DNA of 64,000 nt from Acheta domesticus (GCA_031308135.1 JAHLJT010009436.1:221045286-221109285), one strand, 5' to 3'; shown: positions 38,475 through 51,773, counted from the first letter of the stretch. Notes: a model not told the origin generated them from the sequence alone. Program-made: numbers and translations.

Positions 38475-41200
38475 GTGAACGATATTTATCATAAGTAATA
38501 TCACGAGAAGTGCTGTGCTAGCCGGTAAATTCACGACTCGCCTAGCGAGGACTATTCGTGTGACTATTTCACGAATAAACACATTACATGATTAGGATAA
38601 TTTAAATCACAGGTATTACGAAAAAGGAAAATATTACTCAAAATTACAACCGAAAAATGAAAACCTATCATTCAGCTCCGACTTATCACTGCCTCCTGGA
38701 ATAACGTATAATCAAGTAACATTTGAATCACAGTTTAATGCAGAAAATGATTTCAAATATGTTTCACTTTTATGGTAATAAAACTTTCGAAAAACAATAA
38801 TAACAAGGCTACTTAAAAGAACATTTATTACAAGCACAATCATTAAAGTTGTAGGAAGTTGTTTTCCAAGTCTTGTCCTTCCGTGGAAGTATTTGAAATT
38901 TAAGATGTACAAGATGAATTAGCAGCGGAATTCGTCGATTTCGAATGGAGTGAACACACGTGTATACTCAAAAAGTATTTCCCAGAATAATTGTTGATGT
39001 AACGTTCCACATAGTATTGATAGCATATTCTTTGTACTCTTCACCATCTAATCTTCGTATATTAATTACCTAAAATATGTGTAAATTCCTCATTTGTAGT
39101 TTATGCTGTCCATTTGTATTTTCTTCACAAAATTCTTGAAATTGCTCCCACACGCTTTCTTTGTTCCTTTCGCTGTTTTTCGGCACTGAATTTTTAATAA
39201 TATATTCTATTTTAGAGTTTTAAACATAACCAAAACGACAAATTTTAAAATTATATTGATGCACACAAGCTATTTTGGAGGTGAAACAATTGCTGTCGTT
39301 ATCTTAAATAGGTAAACAAAGGTTTTACAGCGATAAAAAAGGTAAACAAACTGATGGCGATAAACATCTGGGATTGGTTTAAATTGAATATATCCTTGCT
39401 TAGCATTGGCTACTTACGACGCGGACAGACATGAGTGAAATAGCCAACTAGATTTTTCACGCTCGTATTCGACCGAATACGAGCAAATTAGAACATGCAT
39501 CGCCAAGAGTCCTAGTCCGACCGCTCCCCCTCAACACTACATTGGGCGGAGATGATTACGACAGCTACAATGATGACGAGATTAGGAGTTTCTTACACAG
39601 CGTAACGTAAATGATAAGATGTATGTTACAGCCAACGTGAAGTGTAGTATTAAAAGAATATTGCAAAGCATTTTCGTTATGACAAGAAGAATGAAAGTAG
39701 TTCCGGACTGCGAAGAAAGAGTATACTGTTAACTTTAAATTCGTATAAAGACACACCCTTTTCACTAGCATCTGACCGACTAGATACTAACAACATTTTG
39801 CACCATGGAAATGTAGCAGCACACGCTGCCGCTATGTTCGGCATTGTGAATGGCGTTGACGTAGTAGTACTAGTAATAGTAATAAAGGGAGTTTTTGACT
39901 TTCTCACCTTACGAATATTTCGTAAGAAGAGAAAGTTACGTTATTGTGCGCCGGAAAACGGCGATTTTTTTTTTATTTTATTTTTTTATTTTTACAATCG
40001 CCGTTTCTCGTTGCCAAATCTACATTTCTGTCGAGCTTTCCAATTTTCATCTTCCCTCTACCCGACATCATTATTCTTGTTTCCTCCTTCCACTTCTAAG
40101 TTTCTATAATTTCTTTCTTCATGTAGGTATTCCCATATCTACTCTGGCAGTCGCCCACTGACTAACGTTCTTAAATACCCATAATACGGTAGTGTTGACT
40201 CCATCATTTCCAAGATTGATTTTTCTGGTTTCATTTTTTCATCCTCATAATACGCAATAAAAAAAGTTCTTCAACGTTATGTCTCCAGAAGCTAACATTC
40301 CCGTGGAAAGAATTTTTTTGTTGTAATTTTTTCGATTTCGGCGCAGCCTGTACTCCACCGCGACCTCATGTGCTTTTCCAATGCCCGACGGCCGGATGAT
40401 GCGCGCGACGCAGGCCTGTCGTAATTGGGCACCACAATTCGGTCAATACACAAATTCGCGGTTTTTTGTTCTTTTGTCCAGAAAAAAGGTGATTTTTTTC
40501 TTCCGCTACATTTCCTTAGAGTTTCGACTCGCTATAAGCACAACTGTATGAACGTTATACAATAGCACAAGAAGAAATCGAGAAACTGCTGTGCAGAAAC
40601 GACGCGCTTCACATCAAAATAACATTTGAAACAATCGTTAATAATTCGAGAAGTAAACAGAGGTGTTTTTTTCCACTTTAAAAGTCTCACTCTGTATATT
40701 TATATATCATTCAATTGTTTTAAAATTATTAACACTTGTAAGAAAAAAATTATTCCCACACCTTCGGGTGATCTCGTGTTTAAGTCTACTTTTCTCTGTT
40801 GCCGTAAAACAGCAATAAAACAAAAGGACAGACATGTGCAGCAAAAGGTGCAACATTCAGACAAAGGACATTCTACTTCAAAAATAAAATCCTTCGTTGT
40901 ATCGGTAATGCATGAAAATAAAATACAATACACAATGTACACTATTATTGTTGTTACGCGGCGTAGGTCAGAATTCGCTCGAATGAAACATAATATCATA
41001 AAACACTTATGCTTCAAATTATTCTGAACACCCGTTTCAAGTTTGAAAATAAAAAAAAATCCGCATAAATAACATTTAAAACATTTTTTTAAATTTATCA
41101 ATCAAAGATGGACGAAAAAATCGATTAATTCGAACGATTATATTACTATTCTCCGATGTCTTCTGTACCAGATTTGATCTCTCCAAATTCTGAACGCACA
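38475..41200. other. AT-rich spacer, no gene recognised
   Basis: Only the dispersed repeat at 39893-39970 was recognised. Overlapping 133-residue frames on opposite strands at 40626-41101 show no motifs. Confidence 0.4.
39893..39975 (+). repeat. Dispersed repeat with internal fold-back (partner 27545-27640)
   Basis: gactttctcaccttacgaat atttcgtaagaagagaaagt tacgttattgtgcgccggaa aacggcgat, then a T-rich tract. It matches the minus strand of 27545-27640. Confidence 0.75.
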
Positions 41201-41219
41201 TTTTCAATTTTCTCATTAG

Positions 41220-43020
41220 AGCCAGGTTTCGGGGCACTTCGCACCAGTGCGATCTCAGCTTGCAGGGGGGGGGGGCGGCTGGCGAGCTGCTCGAACGCGC
41301 AACGCGACGCTGCGCAATAAGGGGCGATTTGCGGATGCTGTTTCGCTTCCCGCATCCACATCACGATGCTGCCCTCATCATGTTACAAGCGCTCCCTCGC
41401 TCTGCGTGCGCGGAAAACAGAAAAAAAAAACACTGCGCTCGCGAAATTTCGACATTCGACGCTCTCGGCCGGAAGTTTTGGGAAAGAAAAAGCCGCGGGC
41501 GATATTGGAATAGATTCCACACGCTTTGACCTTTCGCTGTTGTTACGTGCGCGCAATCTGTTCCAGAAGCATTGCACGTGAACGCACTCAATTGAAAATG
41601 ACAGATACACAAATTAGCAAGATTTTTTTGGGGTCGAGAATACGAGATCAAAAGCATGAAACAGAAAATGAACGTGTTAACAAATTGAAATTGCTGACGA
41701 GTAATTTTTTAAGTGGTTGCAAATGTTATCTTCTGCCTCAGACTGACATATGAACGCCGAGTTAAATCATCGTTACTGTCCCATTATAGATTATGATCCG
41801 ATGTTTCATAATCGAATTTCAAATTTCATCAGAGTCACCAATCAACAAATGAGAACTGATCGAGAGGAAAATTCAACTGGCGTATTTGCGAAGAGAAAAC
41901 AAACTAATCACTTTTTTCATAAAACTGATGTAATTTTTTTCGATAGAATTAAATTTTCGACTGTGTAGAAACAAATTAAGAGGTAGTTTATTTCTTTTCT
42001 ACCCAAGAACGTGCACAGTGTTCCTTGCTTCAATTTTACTTGTTTTATTGAGTGTAAAAGGGCAACTAACACCGACAATACAACTCTTTTAATACTAAGG
42101 ACCAATTTTCCCCTTTAAATCACATTTAATACACGGATGTAATGAGAAGTCGAAATCTATGCTTTCAGAATGTTCTAGGCGTCTATGCACATCAGAAGAT
42201 TAAAGTTTGAATCTTCACACTGCAGGATAACATTTGGCTTCATATAACGTCATGTTAAGAAGGGAAAATATACAAATAGTTGAAAACAATAACGCAAGAG
42301 AATCGTGAGTTGCTCTAAATTAATGCAATTTGATACTGTATGTCGGCATTCTTAATCTAAGGTATTGCTGAATTCGGAAAACTTCCCTTCACATTTCATA
42401 CTCTTAGTATTGAACGAATATTGATTTTCGGTTAATACACTACAGTTCTGTGGAAATGTGAATACAATTTCGATTTACATTGTTTATTCTCCATGACACA
42501 TTTAAATGAATAATTACACTACATTTGTCGTGGCTTGAGCTATTCAAAACATTCTCAATAAAAATGTTAAAAAAACAGCAATTCTTAAAAAGAACGTACG
42601 TCTTCTCACTCGTAGCTCTCAAATCCGTTTTGCGGCGCTGCGCGCGGTCGGTCGCTTGATCGCGAAGTGCCCCCACGATGTTGCAAGACGAAGGCCCGTG
42701 CGGAAGCAGAGACAGGGGATCCTGGCGGGGGGGGGGGGAGGACGAAAGGGGGGGGGGGCGGAGAGAGTGAAGCGTGCGACGTTGGGCTGCCCCCGTCGCC
42801 GCTACAATTATCTCCGACCTCGCTCGAGTTAATGAAGGAGATGAACAATACATTGCTAGGGTGGCGAGGCTTCGTTTGCTCCGACTCGACGACTTCTGCC
42901 GCCCAGGGATTGCCATCTGGCCACGGTAGCGCGGCGCGGCGCGGCGCGGCGCGGGGCAGGCCAGGCCAGGGAAGGCTCACGCTGTACGGAGGATCCCTCT
43001 CGTGCTTTCTCTTTTTGCCT
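41220..43020. promoter_or_regulatory. Two GC-rich islands (41220-41520, 42610-43020)
   Basis: GC-rich blocks separated by AT-rich DNA. The second contains G-runs (ggggggggggaggacgaaag, 42727 onward) and gcggcgcggcgcggcgcggc at about 42930-42955. Short frames on both strands lack family motifs. Likely CpG islands or regulatory DNA. Confidence 0.35.
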
Positions 43021-43029
43021 TTTAAACGG

Positions 43030-44990
43030 AGGTTGCATTCGTTTTCACCGTCTAGTACTTTTCAATACGAATCATTGCTTCGTTGTCTTCAGCACCACCT
43101 TCCTCATAATCTTTATATTGTCACCACCACTAATATCATCACAAACTCGTTGTTGGGGAACTGGTAGTTGGGTGTAATGCGTAGTTTCAAACACATGAAT
43201 GTTGATTTGGATGATATGAAATACGCGGTGTTTTGCGTTTGATCTTCCAGGGCATTCGAGTCCACAGGCCGATTATCGCCTTATTTTCCTCCTGCCCCAT
43301 TTCACTGACCCCGCTGGAAGGATTTCCTATTAAATGCTTCAAAACACTAAAACGTTTTAAATATTCGATTCAATTACCTTTCACAATAAAATAGAAATAT
43401 GGAGGACAATATCTTTGAAGTTCAAATATCTTGAAGAATACAATCATTTCTCACGTTTATAAAATAATGTAAAAGAAATGTTTCTCTCTAATTGTATCGT
43501 TATAATTTGTATTAGTCATCACAACACCATCTGTTGCTCTATTGTAGAAGTAAATTTACAATGATTGCAAAACTCAAGAAACATTTAATCAATGTTACCA
43601 TTCAAAATTGTATTAGGAGATATGAAAACACGCTACCATTTTGCGAGAGAAACATTCAAGAAATTATATTTACTTCATCACTCACATCCTCGCCATTGCA
43701 TACAGCGCAGCAATTTGTACCGAATTCAATTACTCTAGAAACAGCAGTCTCGTTGCAAGCAGACATGCAACTGCATAGAGTTTATTCGTCCATGAGGTAC
43801 AAGGGAGATAAAAACTTTACGTTCTGCACGTTCGAGAAGTTTAGTGCACAAGTTCAGCTAACACGTCCGACAGAGACATTTCTGCAAGAGAGTAACAGCT
43901 TCCAAGCGATTTCCCCCAAAACACCCGCGTGTTAGCAGAATCACTGGCTTCGTTTGTAGAACAATGAGAGATAATCTAGGCTGCAACGCCAATGCTCTTT
44001 CGCGTCAGTCTGCACCAGGAACATGGTGACATGACATGCGTAGTAAGTAAATCATTTATGTTTGCGAGGTGCTCCGAACTGTTTATTACATAATTTCGCA
44101 TTACTATTGCTGTGGCCGACAGGCATGCCTCTTCAATTAAGGCGTAGTTGGGGAGTCTGATACCTTTGATATAATTAACGGGACATTGGCATTGTATTAA
44201 ATAACCACGTTATAAAGTTAAGTTTATTTCGTACCTAGGCAGCACACACTGTCTCATTAATGACTATTCAAGCTTGGAGGCCCATTCCACATCAATACAA
44301 TATTGTACAGAACCGTGTTGATGCCAATCTATGCATTGTACCATTGTACCAACTGTACCATGCCCATGTGATCAAAAACGAGTTTCTAAATCACAACTGG
44401 AACATTCAGAAAACCTGTTAGGGTCCTGCATATATTATGACAGCCTATATTGCAAGATCCATACAATATTGCAAGATGGCATTGGCTAAATGATGGAAGA
44501 ACAGGTAGCCCATGCTTACATGAATAAGGGACAGTTCGTTTATTATTTTCTTGGAATATGCATTCAATTACCTGCAAGATAATGTATTCATTCTTTATGC
44601 ACAGAACATAGGAAAGTCAACTTGATATGAATGTTGGTACAGGAAAATCTCTTCTTCTTTTCCATCTCATGCCACAAGTTAAAGTCTGGAAATTGGGGGG
44701 TTTAAATAAAACTAGTTACCTCGATTCTAATCCCAAGATTGCATTAACCCTAAAAAGTAAGGGCGCAAGAAAAGTAATACCGTAATCCTAAAAGCAGTAC
44801 ACCATTCTTGCAAACAGCAGCCCAAAATCTTTCTTGATTATGGGTATTTTCTTCCTCACGAATTTCGTTTTACTCCTGCATCAAATACCTGGAGCTCGGG
44901 GTTATTCCAGAAGAAACTACTCGGATCACCACCCAGACAATGCAATTAGGTGCAGAACAAGCACGTCCAACTTCTATCGAGAAGTAACGC
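43030..44990. other. AT-rich spacer, no gene recognised
   Basis: A 133-residue frame at 43534-43935 has no recognisable domain. No repeats bounded. Confidence 0.4.
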
Positions 44991-44999
44991 TGGCCGTGA

Positions 45000-46400
45000 T
45001 CATTTCACCGCTTGACAGCCTCCTCGCAGCGTGCGACGTGTTGCCCTCGCGCGGCAAGCCCCTCGGGCCGTTCCCACGTCGCGGTGCGCAGTGCCATCCC
45101 CTGTTGATTAAATACGGCGCGGGCCGGGGCGGCGGAACGAGGGGGCGGAGAGCGGGATCCGACCCGCGCGCGTTTATTGCGCCTCGGAAAGAAATGTCGC
45201 GGAGGCTGCTCTCGTTTGTTTTTCCATTTTATTAGGCGCGTCGTAAAAAGAGCGGTGGCAAGGAGGAGGAGGCGACGCGGGGCGGTGGGACGGGATGGGA
45301 TGCGATGGAATGGGGGAGGGAGGGAATGCGGGGGTGGAGCCGTTAGCTTGCTCGGCAGTGCACCAGCCGCTCCGCGCCGTCGCGTGCACAAAAGCTCCCC
45401 TCCAAACGGCTACTCTCGCTCCCAGCGTCCTCAACATTCAAATCGCGACGCTGCCCGACTTCGGCAATGCCTCGGCGGCTGCTGCGGCGATGGGACACAA
45501 AACCGACTAGAAGGCACCCGAGGTAGAGTTGCGTCCGCGACCGGGATTAGGAATTGAGTAGAGAATGGGACTGGGACAGCAGCAGACGTGAGGGCTGCAG
45601 TAGTTTTGGAGCCTGCTTTGACGTGGTCAGTGCAAATAAACGAGGCAGAGAGAAGCGAAGGGAGCAAGGAACGGGCGACGGGAGACGGAGAGCAAGTGGG
45701 AGCAGCGCCCGCGACCCGCGCAGCATTTTCGAGTGTCAATATGCAAATCGCGGGCGCATTCGCTTGCTTTCGCTGTATGGAAGTCAGGGGTAGCTTTATC
45801 GCGGCGAACAAGTTTCGGCGTCGGTCGGTCGGGGTCGGTCGGTCGGGGTCGGTCGGTCGGTCGGGGTCGGTCGGTCGGTCGGGGTCGGTCGGTCGGTCGG
45901 GGTCGGGCGGTCCGGGTCGGGCGGTCCGGGTCGGGCGGGCGGTCCGGGTCGGGCGGGCGGTCCGGGTCGGGCGGTCCGGGTCGGGCGGGCGGGCGGGCGG
46001 GCGGGCGGGGTCGGCCACCCGCCACACACCGCACCGCCCCCTGCGCGTGCAGACACAATAATTCAGGCAGAGATAATACTCGCGCCGCGCCGGAACAAGT
46101 TTGCGTGGAGCGGGGAAGAATTATGGCCGACGCCAGCCCGCCCGCGCTGTGTAATAAATGCAGCCGATGTGTCTACATCATTGCGCGAAGTTAGAGGCAC
46201 TGCCGGCGATGTCGGCGGGATCTGGGCAAGGGCGCGCGCGGATGCTTGCCCCGAGAGCGTCGCACTTGGCAAACAGGAGAGAGGTCCAGGCAGCCATGGG
46301 AACGCCGGAACAACAGGCCAGAAGGCAGCGGGCGGACAGCGGAGGGCCGCGAGCAAGCGGGAGGGGGGGATGAATTGTGAAAAATTGCCCCTATCGGTTT
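45000..46400. promoter_or_regulatory. Large GC-rich island cluster
   Basis: About 1.4 kb of GC-rich sequence containing gcgcgtttattgcgcctcgg (45166 onward) and ggcgcgtcgtaaaaagagcg (45236 onward), plus the (GGTC)-type array at 45825-46010. The many ORFs on both strands are compositional. Candidate CpG-island promoter or enhancer cluster. Confidence 0.4.
45825..46010. repeat. (GGTC/GGTCGGG)n GC-rich array
   Basis: It starts as ggtcggtcggtcggggtc units, changes to gggcggtccgggtc units and ends as (gggc)n. Arg/Pro- or Gly/Val-type frames on each strand are artefacts. Confidence 0.96.
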
Positions 46401-46539
46401 TCTGTTTATTGTAGCATCATGGGCGTTTATTACATAACTGCACATTGGACTCAATGAGATATCAATTCAATCAAATATTTCCCTGTTTTCATCAAAACGT
46501 TTATTCCAACTACGCTAACGTTATTTGGAGGCTTTAGAT

Positions 46540-46910
46540 TCTTTCTCCGCGAGGCAAGGCGGAGGAAGAGGAGGCCGTGTAGCACAGTGCTGACACGGCG
46601 GCCGCCGCCGAGCAATACGAGCACGGGAACAACGACGGGCCCGCCGCAGCCGCCGCCGGAGGCTTCGCGCGGGCGGACGCCGAGGCGAGGCGAGGCGAGG
46701 CGAGGCGAGCGCGCCGCGCCGAACCTCATCTCGCATTGGTGATTCGCCAACGGCGTCGTAAAAGAACCGCTGCGAGGCGCTGGGCGCGCGCACTTCGCGC
46801 TCTCGCTCGCCGTCTCCCTCTCCCGCGCCGCAGGAGCAGGCCAGGGCGCCGCCCACCGGCGGTGGGCGGAGAGGGGGGGGAGAAGCGGGCGAAGAAACAC
46901 ATGCTGGCGG
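46540..46910. promoter_or_regulatory. GC-rich island with (GGCGA)n
   Basis: Contains gaggcgaggcgaggcgaggc (about 46683-46708) and, at 46751, cggcgtcgtaaaagaaccgc, which shares GTCGTAAAA with 45240-45248. No exon assigned. Confidence 0.35.
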
Positions 46911-46959
46911 CGTGAAAACGGAATTAGTCTCTAGTGAATGAAGTTTCCAAAACAAGAAG

Positions 46960-48660
46960 GAAGAGTAGAACGGCGAGCGAAAAAATGAGTGCTAAGTTTC
47001 AACAAAACCACCAAAAAAGAGATAGTAACGAGAAAATAGTAATGCAGATAAACACACAGAACAAAGAGCCAAAGCTGTCAATTAACCAATTAATGATAAT
47101 ATTGTTTTTTTAAATAGTTACGTTCTTTTGGCTAGTTCATTTTCACAAATAAAAAAATTAACACCAGTAAACATCTGGAAAGAAACTAGGGCAAAAGTAT
47201 ACACCTGTATAATGTTTGATGTAATGTCTCGTAATTTTTAACTGTTAGCGACGCAGATCTGGAGTGTTTATACCCAAGGGAGTATTACAATATTGTCACC
47301 CCCTACTTATTAGCCTTACAATATAAACAGTTGTAATTTTCAGTCTCAAAATAACTGCTATACAAAAATTGTATTTATCTTGTTACCCCATCCTTTTCTT
47401 ATTACGTCCCTCTCCTCTACGTACATAAAACGAATATGAGAAAGCGAAAAGGAAGGAGAAAATACTAGAGTAAAAATTAAGAGAAAACATGTATAACGAA
47501 TGAGAGAAAAACAAAGAGAAAAGGCAAGTGAGACGAAGAAAATACAAAAGGTAAAAATATAAATATTAAACAAGTTAATTAAAAAGGCACAACGAATGAG
47601 AAAGACAGAAATCCGTAAAGTGAAAGAACCTCCGTATAAACAGTGGAACGTTAAGTTCATCGCTGAAGCTATATTAAGTTCCTAACAATCACTGTGATGA
47701 AAAATCCAATATACGAAGTTGAAATTAATCAGCAACTTTACCGCCACATTCTCCGCCTTCGGAATGCGTAATAAAAATTGTACGAGCCAGTTACGCGGAA
47801 GGAGGAACGGAATGAAAGAAAAATGGCTCAAGAAGAACTTTAGTGCATCCTAATGAACGAATAATTCCACAGTATCGACGTTTCTGATTTTAGAAGTTCA
47901 CAGCACAGCTTCCAACTAGAAACACCTATCGACTAAACATTTCGTGCTCTTGTACATTCCACGAATATAAGAAAGGAATGTAAAATATTCAGAATTGAAA
48001 TCTAAAGGTGACAACGAATAAAAATATGAATGTTCCAGCTTAAGGTGAGATTCGTTTTTGGTGGCCATTGTGCAATTGCCGATACTAACTTTTTCACGAT
48101 AATGAGCAAAATGAATAAACTTTTTTGTGACACAGAAGGAAGCTGTTCTGAATTTATGAATACCCTATGACAAGCACAAGCGTTTTATAAAGTGACCATA
48201 TTAAAGTAAAAATCGAAATTCTTATATTTCGATTCTGCAAGATGAGTTCGAAATAACTAAACTACTTCGGTCCATTCGAGTTTTTTCAGTTCGGACACTT
48301 TTCAATAGCACCTTACATTTACAATAAAACATCAGATTCTAAAGATGTTGTAAACTATATTTGCTTTATTTATTTGTCACTTGTGCAATAATTGCAAAGA
48401 AATATTTAGTGGCATAGGAAACCTTCCAATAATAATGGTAATACAAAACGTACAAAAATTGCAAAGAAATATTAGTTGTGTATGAAACATTCCAATAATG
48501 TTGTTAATTGAAAACGTACGTTATTCGAAGGTATCATAAAGTTATATCTTCCTTCGACTGCATATACTGTTTCCCAATAAGAAATAGAAATGAACATTAC
48601 ATTTAAGAATTGGAATTTGTTTCTTTGATGGAATTTTGGACCCTCAATTTAAGAATATGT
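46960..48660. other. AT-rich spacer, no gene recognised
   Basis: No supported feature seen. Confidence 0.4.
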
Positions 48661-48661
48661 T

Positions 48662-48782
48662 TATTTATTTATTTAATTTATTTATTTATTTATTTAGTCA
48701 AAAAACAGTAAAAACTGTATATGACGTGTGGGGAAAGAAATTTATCTGCGCACATTTTCTTGAGGGCCAGAATTTTATTTAA
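48662..48782 (-). repeat. AAAT-tailed dispersed repeat, minus orientation
   Basis: Plus strand (tttatttat)n, then gtcaaaaaacagtaaaaact gtatatgacgtgtggggaaa ... gagggccagaattt. It is the reverse complement of 30006-30110 and abuts a poly-A run at 48781-48797. Confidence 0.88.
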
Positions 48783-49151
48783 AAAAAAAAAAAAAACGAA
48801 AAAATTAATTTAGAAAATAATTATATTAGTAAAATAAAGATATTTGAAGAATGTTTTTTCCCGAGTTATAGAAAATCAATTTCAACTGTAAATGAACTAC
48901 AAGCAAAAGGAGTGCTCAACAAAACGTGCGCACAGTGAAGCTACATTTACGTCCAGAAGCAAAACAAGGGGCCATCTCAGCATTTGCTCTATGGATCAGG
49001 GAAACTGGACAAAAACCTGATCGAGATGGGGGTCATTGACCCGGAGGCTGAAGTACATTACTTGTTACAGGCGTATTAAATATTTTTTTAAATGTATACA
49101 ATGCAAACATAAACTAATTCATTATATATCTTTGTTTTGTTACATTAAACA

Positions 49152-50093
49152 TTATTTTTCTTTTTCACGATCAGTATAGTCTCTAATTGTATAGAAACAG
49201 TTTTGCAGCAGAAAAGATTTTACTTTTAACTTAAATTTGTATACCGACTTTAATTGTTTTATGTCATCTGGCAATGCGTTGTAAAGTAACGTACATGTAT
49301 TGTATGTTGATTTCTTGTACTGAGCTGTTGATACTGACACTTGATGCACGTGATTTCTACGGCGTGTGTTGTAATTATAAATATCAATATTGCATGAAAA
49401 TATGTTCCCTCCGTTAAGTAGGTCATTTTTGACAAATATTACAGATTCGTAAATAAATAGACAAGGCAATGGTAGGATTCCCAGCTCAATGAAAAGAGGC
49501 TTGCAGGAATCACGTGGAAGGCATTTTTTCATTATTCGAATAATTTTCTTTTGCAATCTGAAGGTCTGAATACTACAGGATGAGCTTCCCCAGAATATTA
49601 TGCCATATCTCAGGCGGGAATGCACATTTGCAAAATAAACGCAACGAGCTGCATGAAGGCTGACAGAATTTGAAAGAATTCTGAATGCATAGCATAATGA
49701 ACTTAATTTAGTGTTTAATTCTGTTATATGTACATTCCATTTGAGGTTTGATTGAATTGAAAGACCTAAAAATTTTGTTGCCTCAACATCAGCTAATTGC
49801 ATATTGTTCATTTTCAATGGAACATGCGATTTCCGATTTGAGATGCAAAAATGCATTGAAACAGTTTTTCTTTCGTTAACAATTAATTTGTTATTATTAA
49901 ACCAATTTGAAACTTCTGAAATTGTACTATTTACTGCTTCTTTTTTGCAAAGAACATTCGTGTCATCAGCAAACAGAACCGTTCTTCCATTTTTAATAGA
50001 CGAGGGCATATCGTTTACATATAACAGAAAGAGAATAGGACCTAAGATCGAACCTTGCGGGACCCCATGCACAATTGGCAAAGAATTGGAAAT
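49152..50093 (-). pseudogene. LINE ORF2 part 2: RT catalytic core and C-terminal domain
   Basis: In the same frame as part 1, directly after its TAA. It contains GVPQGSILGPILFLLYVND, then the catalytic FADD, KTVSMHF and the C-terminal TRRRNHVH / LLYNALPDDIKQ region. It has no further stop, so only one nonsense change separates the two halves. It is not an independent gene. Confidence 0.92.
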
Positions 50094-51773
50094 TTAAGTA
50101 TGTAATGTCCTTTCCTGCCAGTATGGTATTTCTACTCTTTGAGTCCGATGTTTAAGGTAAGAAGTTATCCAATCTAGGGCAATACCACGAATTCCATACG
50201 AAGGTAATTTTGAGAGCAAGATCTTATGGTCAATAACGTCAAAAGCTTTCGAGAGATCTAAGAATATTCCAATGGGTATTTCATTTTGGTCTATTGATGA
50301 AGCAACATCTTTGAGAAAAGAAAAAATGGCAGTTTCCGTAGATTTTGATTTTCTAAAACCGTGTTGTGAGTCTGAAAACGCTCTGTTTTTCCTGAGAAAT
50401 GTTTCCATTCGTAAGTAGAAAAGCCTTTCTAATATTTTTGAGAAAACTGACAAAAGAGAAATTGGCCGGTAATTTTGAATATCATTTTTGTTCCCTTTTT
50501 TAAAAAGTGGCTTAATTTTCGCTGTTTTGAAAATATCTGGAAATATTCCTGTACATAAAGAAGCATTGAAAATGTGAGTTAACGGATGTATAAAGGCAGG
50601 TGCACAATATTTCAATAAACAATCCGGAAATTCATCTAAACCAGATGAATATTTATTTTTTAGTTTACTGACTATTCTGAGGATTTCGTTGGGAGAAGTT
50701 TCGGGAATAAACATCGTATCTGAAATTTTTTGGGAAGTGTAAAATGTTGAATTTTGTGATTTTAGTCCCTTCGTGAGATCAGACGCAATTCTGGAAAAGT
50801 GTTTGTTGAAGAGATTGGCAACTTTTTCCGGATTACTCGTTTCTCTTTCATTATCCTTTAAAATAACATTCTCTACAAGGTATCGAGATGATGTGGTTGT
50901 ATTTTTTACGATATCCCACATTGCTTTAGTTTTGTTACTAGCGCTCAAAATGTCCTGACTATTTTTCATTATTTTTGCCTGAACTATTACTTTTCTTAAA
51001 ATTCTTTTATATTCTCGGAAGTATATATGGAAACCGGGTGATACGTTATGATGTTTAGAAATAAAGTAAAGCGTACGTTTGTTTTTACACGATGTTCTAA
51101 TTCCTTGTGTGATCCAAGTATTACTTTTGCTTGAAATATTTAATTTTCTCTTTTTAAGAGGAAAGCACGCGTTAAAATGAATTGAAAGCTTGGAGAAAAA
51201 TAAATTATATTTTTCATTTGTGTCAACAGCGTTATAAACTTCGACCCATGATTCCTTCATCAAGTAGTCCGTAAATAATTTTATATTAACTTTAGTGAAT
51301 GCTCTGCACATGCGTGTATTATTTATTGTGTCAGTGTTTATGTTCTTAGTAATTGTAAGAATTTGTGCATCGTGGTCACTGTATCCTAGATTATTCGTTA
51401 TTATTTCATATGTAGTTGTGGTTTTGTTAATTATAATTTGATCTAATGCTTTTTGTGATTTAAGCGTATTCCGTGTAGGTACATTCACTGTAATGTCTAA
51501 ATTAAAAGAATGAAGTAAATTGAGAAACTGCTCTTTTTCGTGGGATTCGCTCAGAAAATCAATATTGAAATCTCCACATACAACAATGGATTTAAAAGAG
51601 AGTTTACTAATTTTGTTCAGAATTATCTCTAGATTTTCCAAGAAAGTGAAATAATCTGAAGCTCGCTTTGTTGGAGGTCTGTAGATGCAAAGTAAGATAA
51701 TTTTGAGCGTAGTAAGATGTACTACTGTTGTTTCAAAAACTTTTTCAATTGCATATAAATTGAATTCTGACAA
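50094..51773 (-). pseudogene. LINE ORF2 part 1: endonuclease C-terminus and RT N-terminal motifs
   Basis: 559 codons. Apurinic-type endonuclease motifs: IYRPP (30-34), GDFN (67-70), SDHD (132-135). Reverse transcriptase motifs: LFKKGNKNDIQNYRPISLLS (about 425-445), QHGFRKSKSTETAI (about 473), and LDLSKAFDVIDHKILL with the first catalytic Asp (about 505-520). It ends at an in-frame TAA at 50096-50094. The sister copy has TAT at this site, so one substitution split the ORF. Confidence 0.93.

Noticed and set aside
40626..41101. Two opposed 133-residue ORFs
   Set aside because: Mutually overlapping antisense frames without motifs; at most one could be real and neither shows family similarity.
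43534..43935. 133-residue ORF as a possible host gene
   Set aside because: No recognisable domain, no supporting splice or regulatory context; length is within chance for this composition.
45431..46194. Arg/Pro/Asp-rich ORFs in three frames
   Set aside because: Translation of the GGTC array and surrounding GC-rich DNA.
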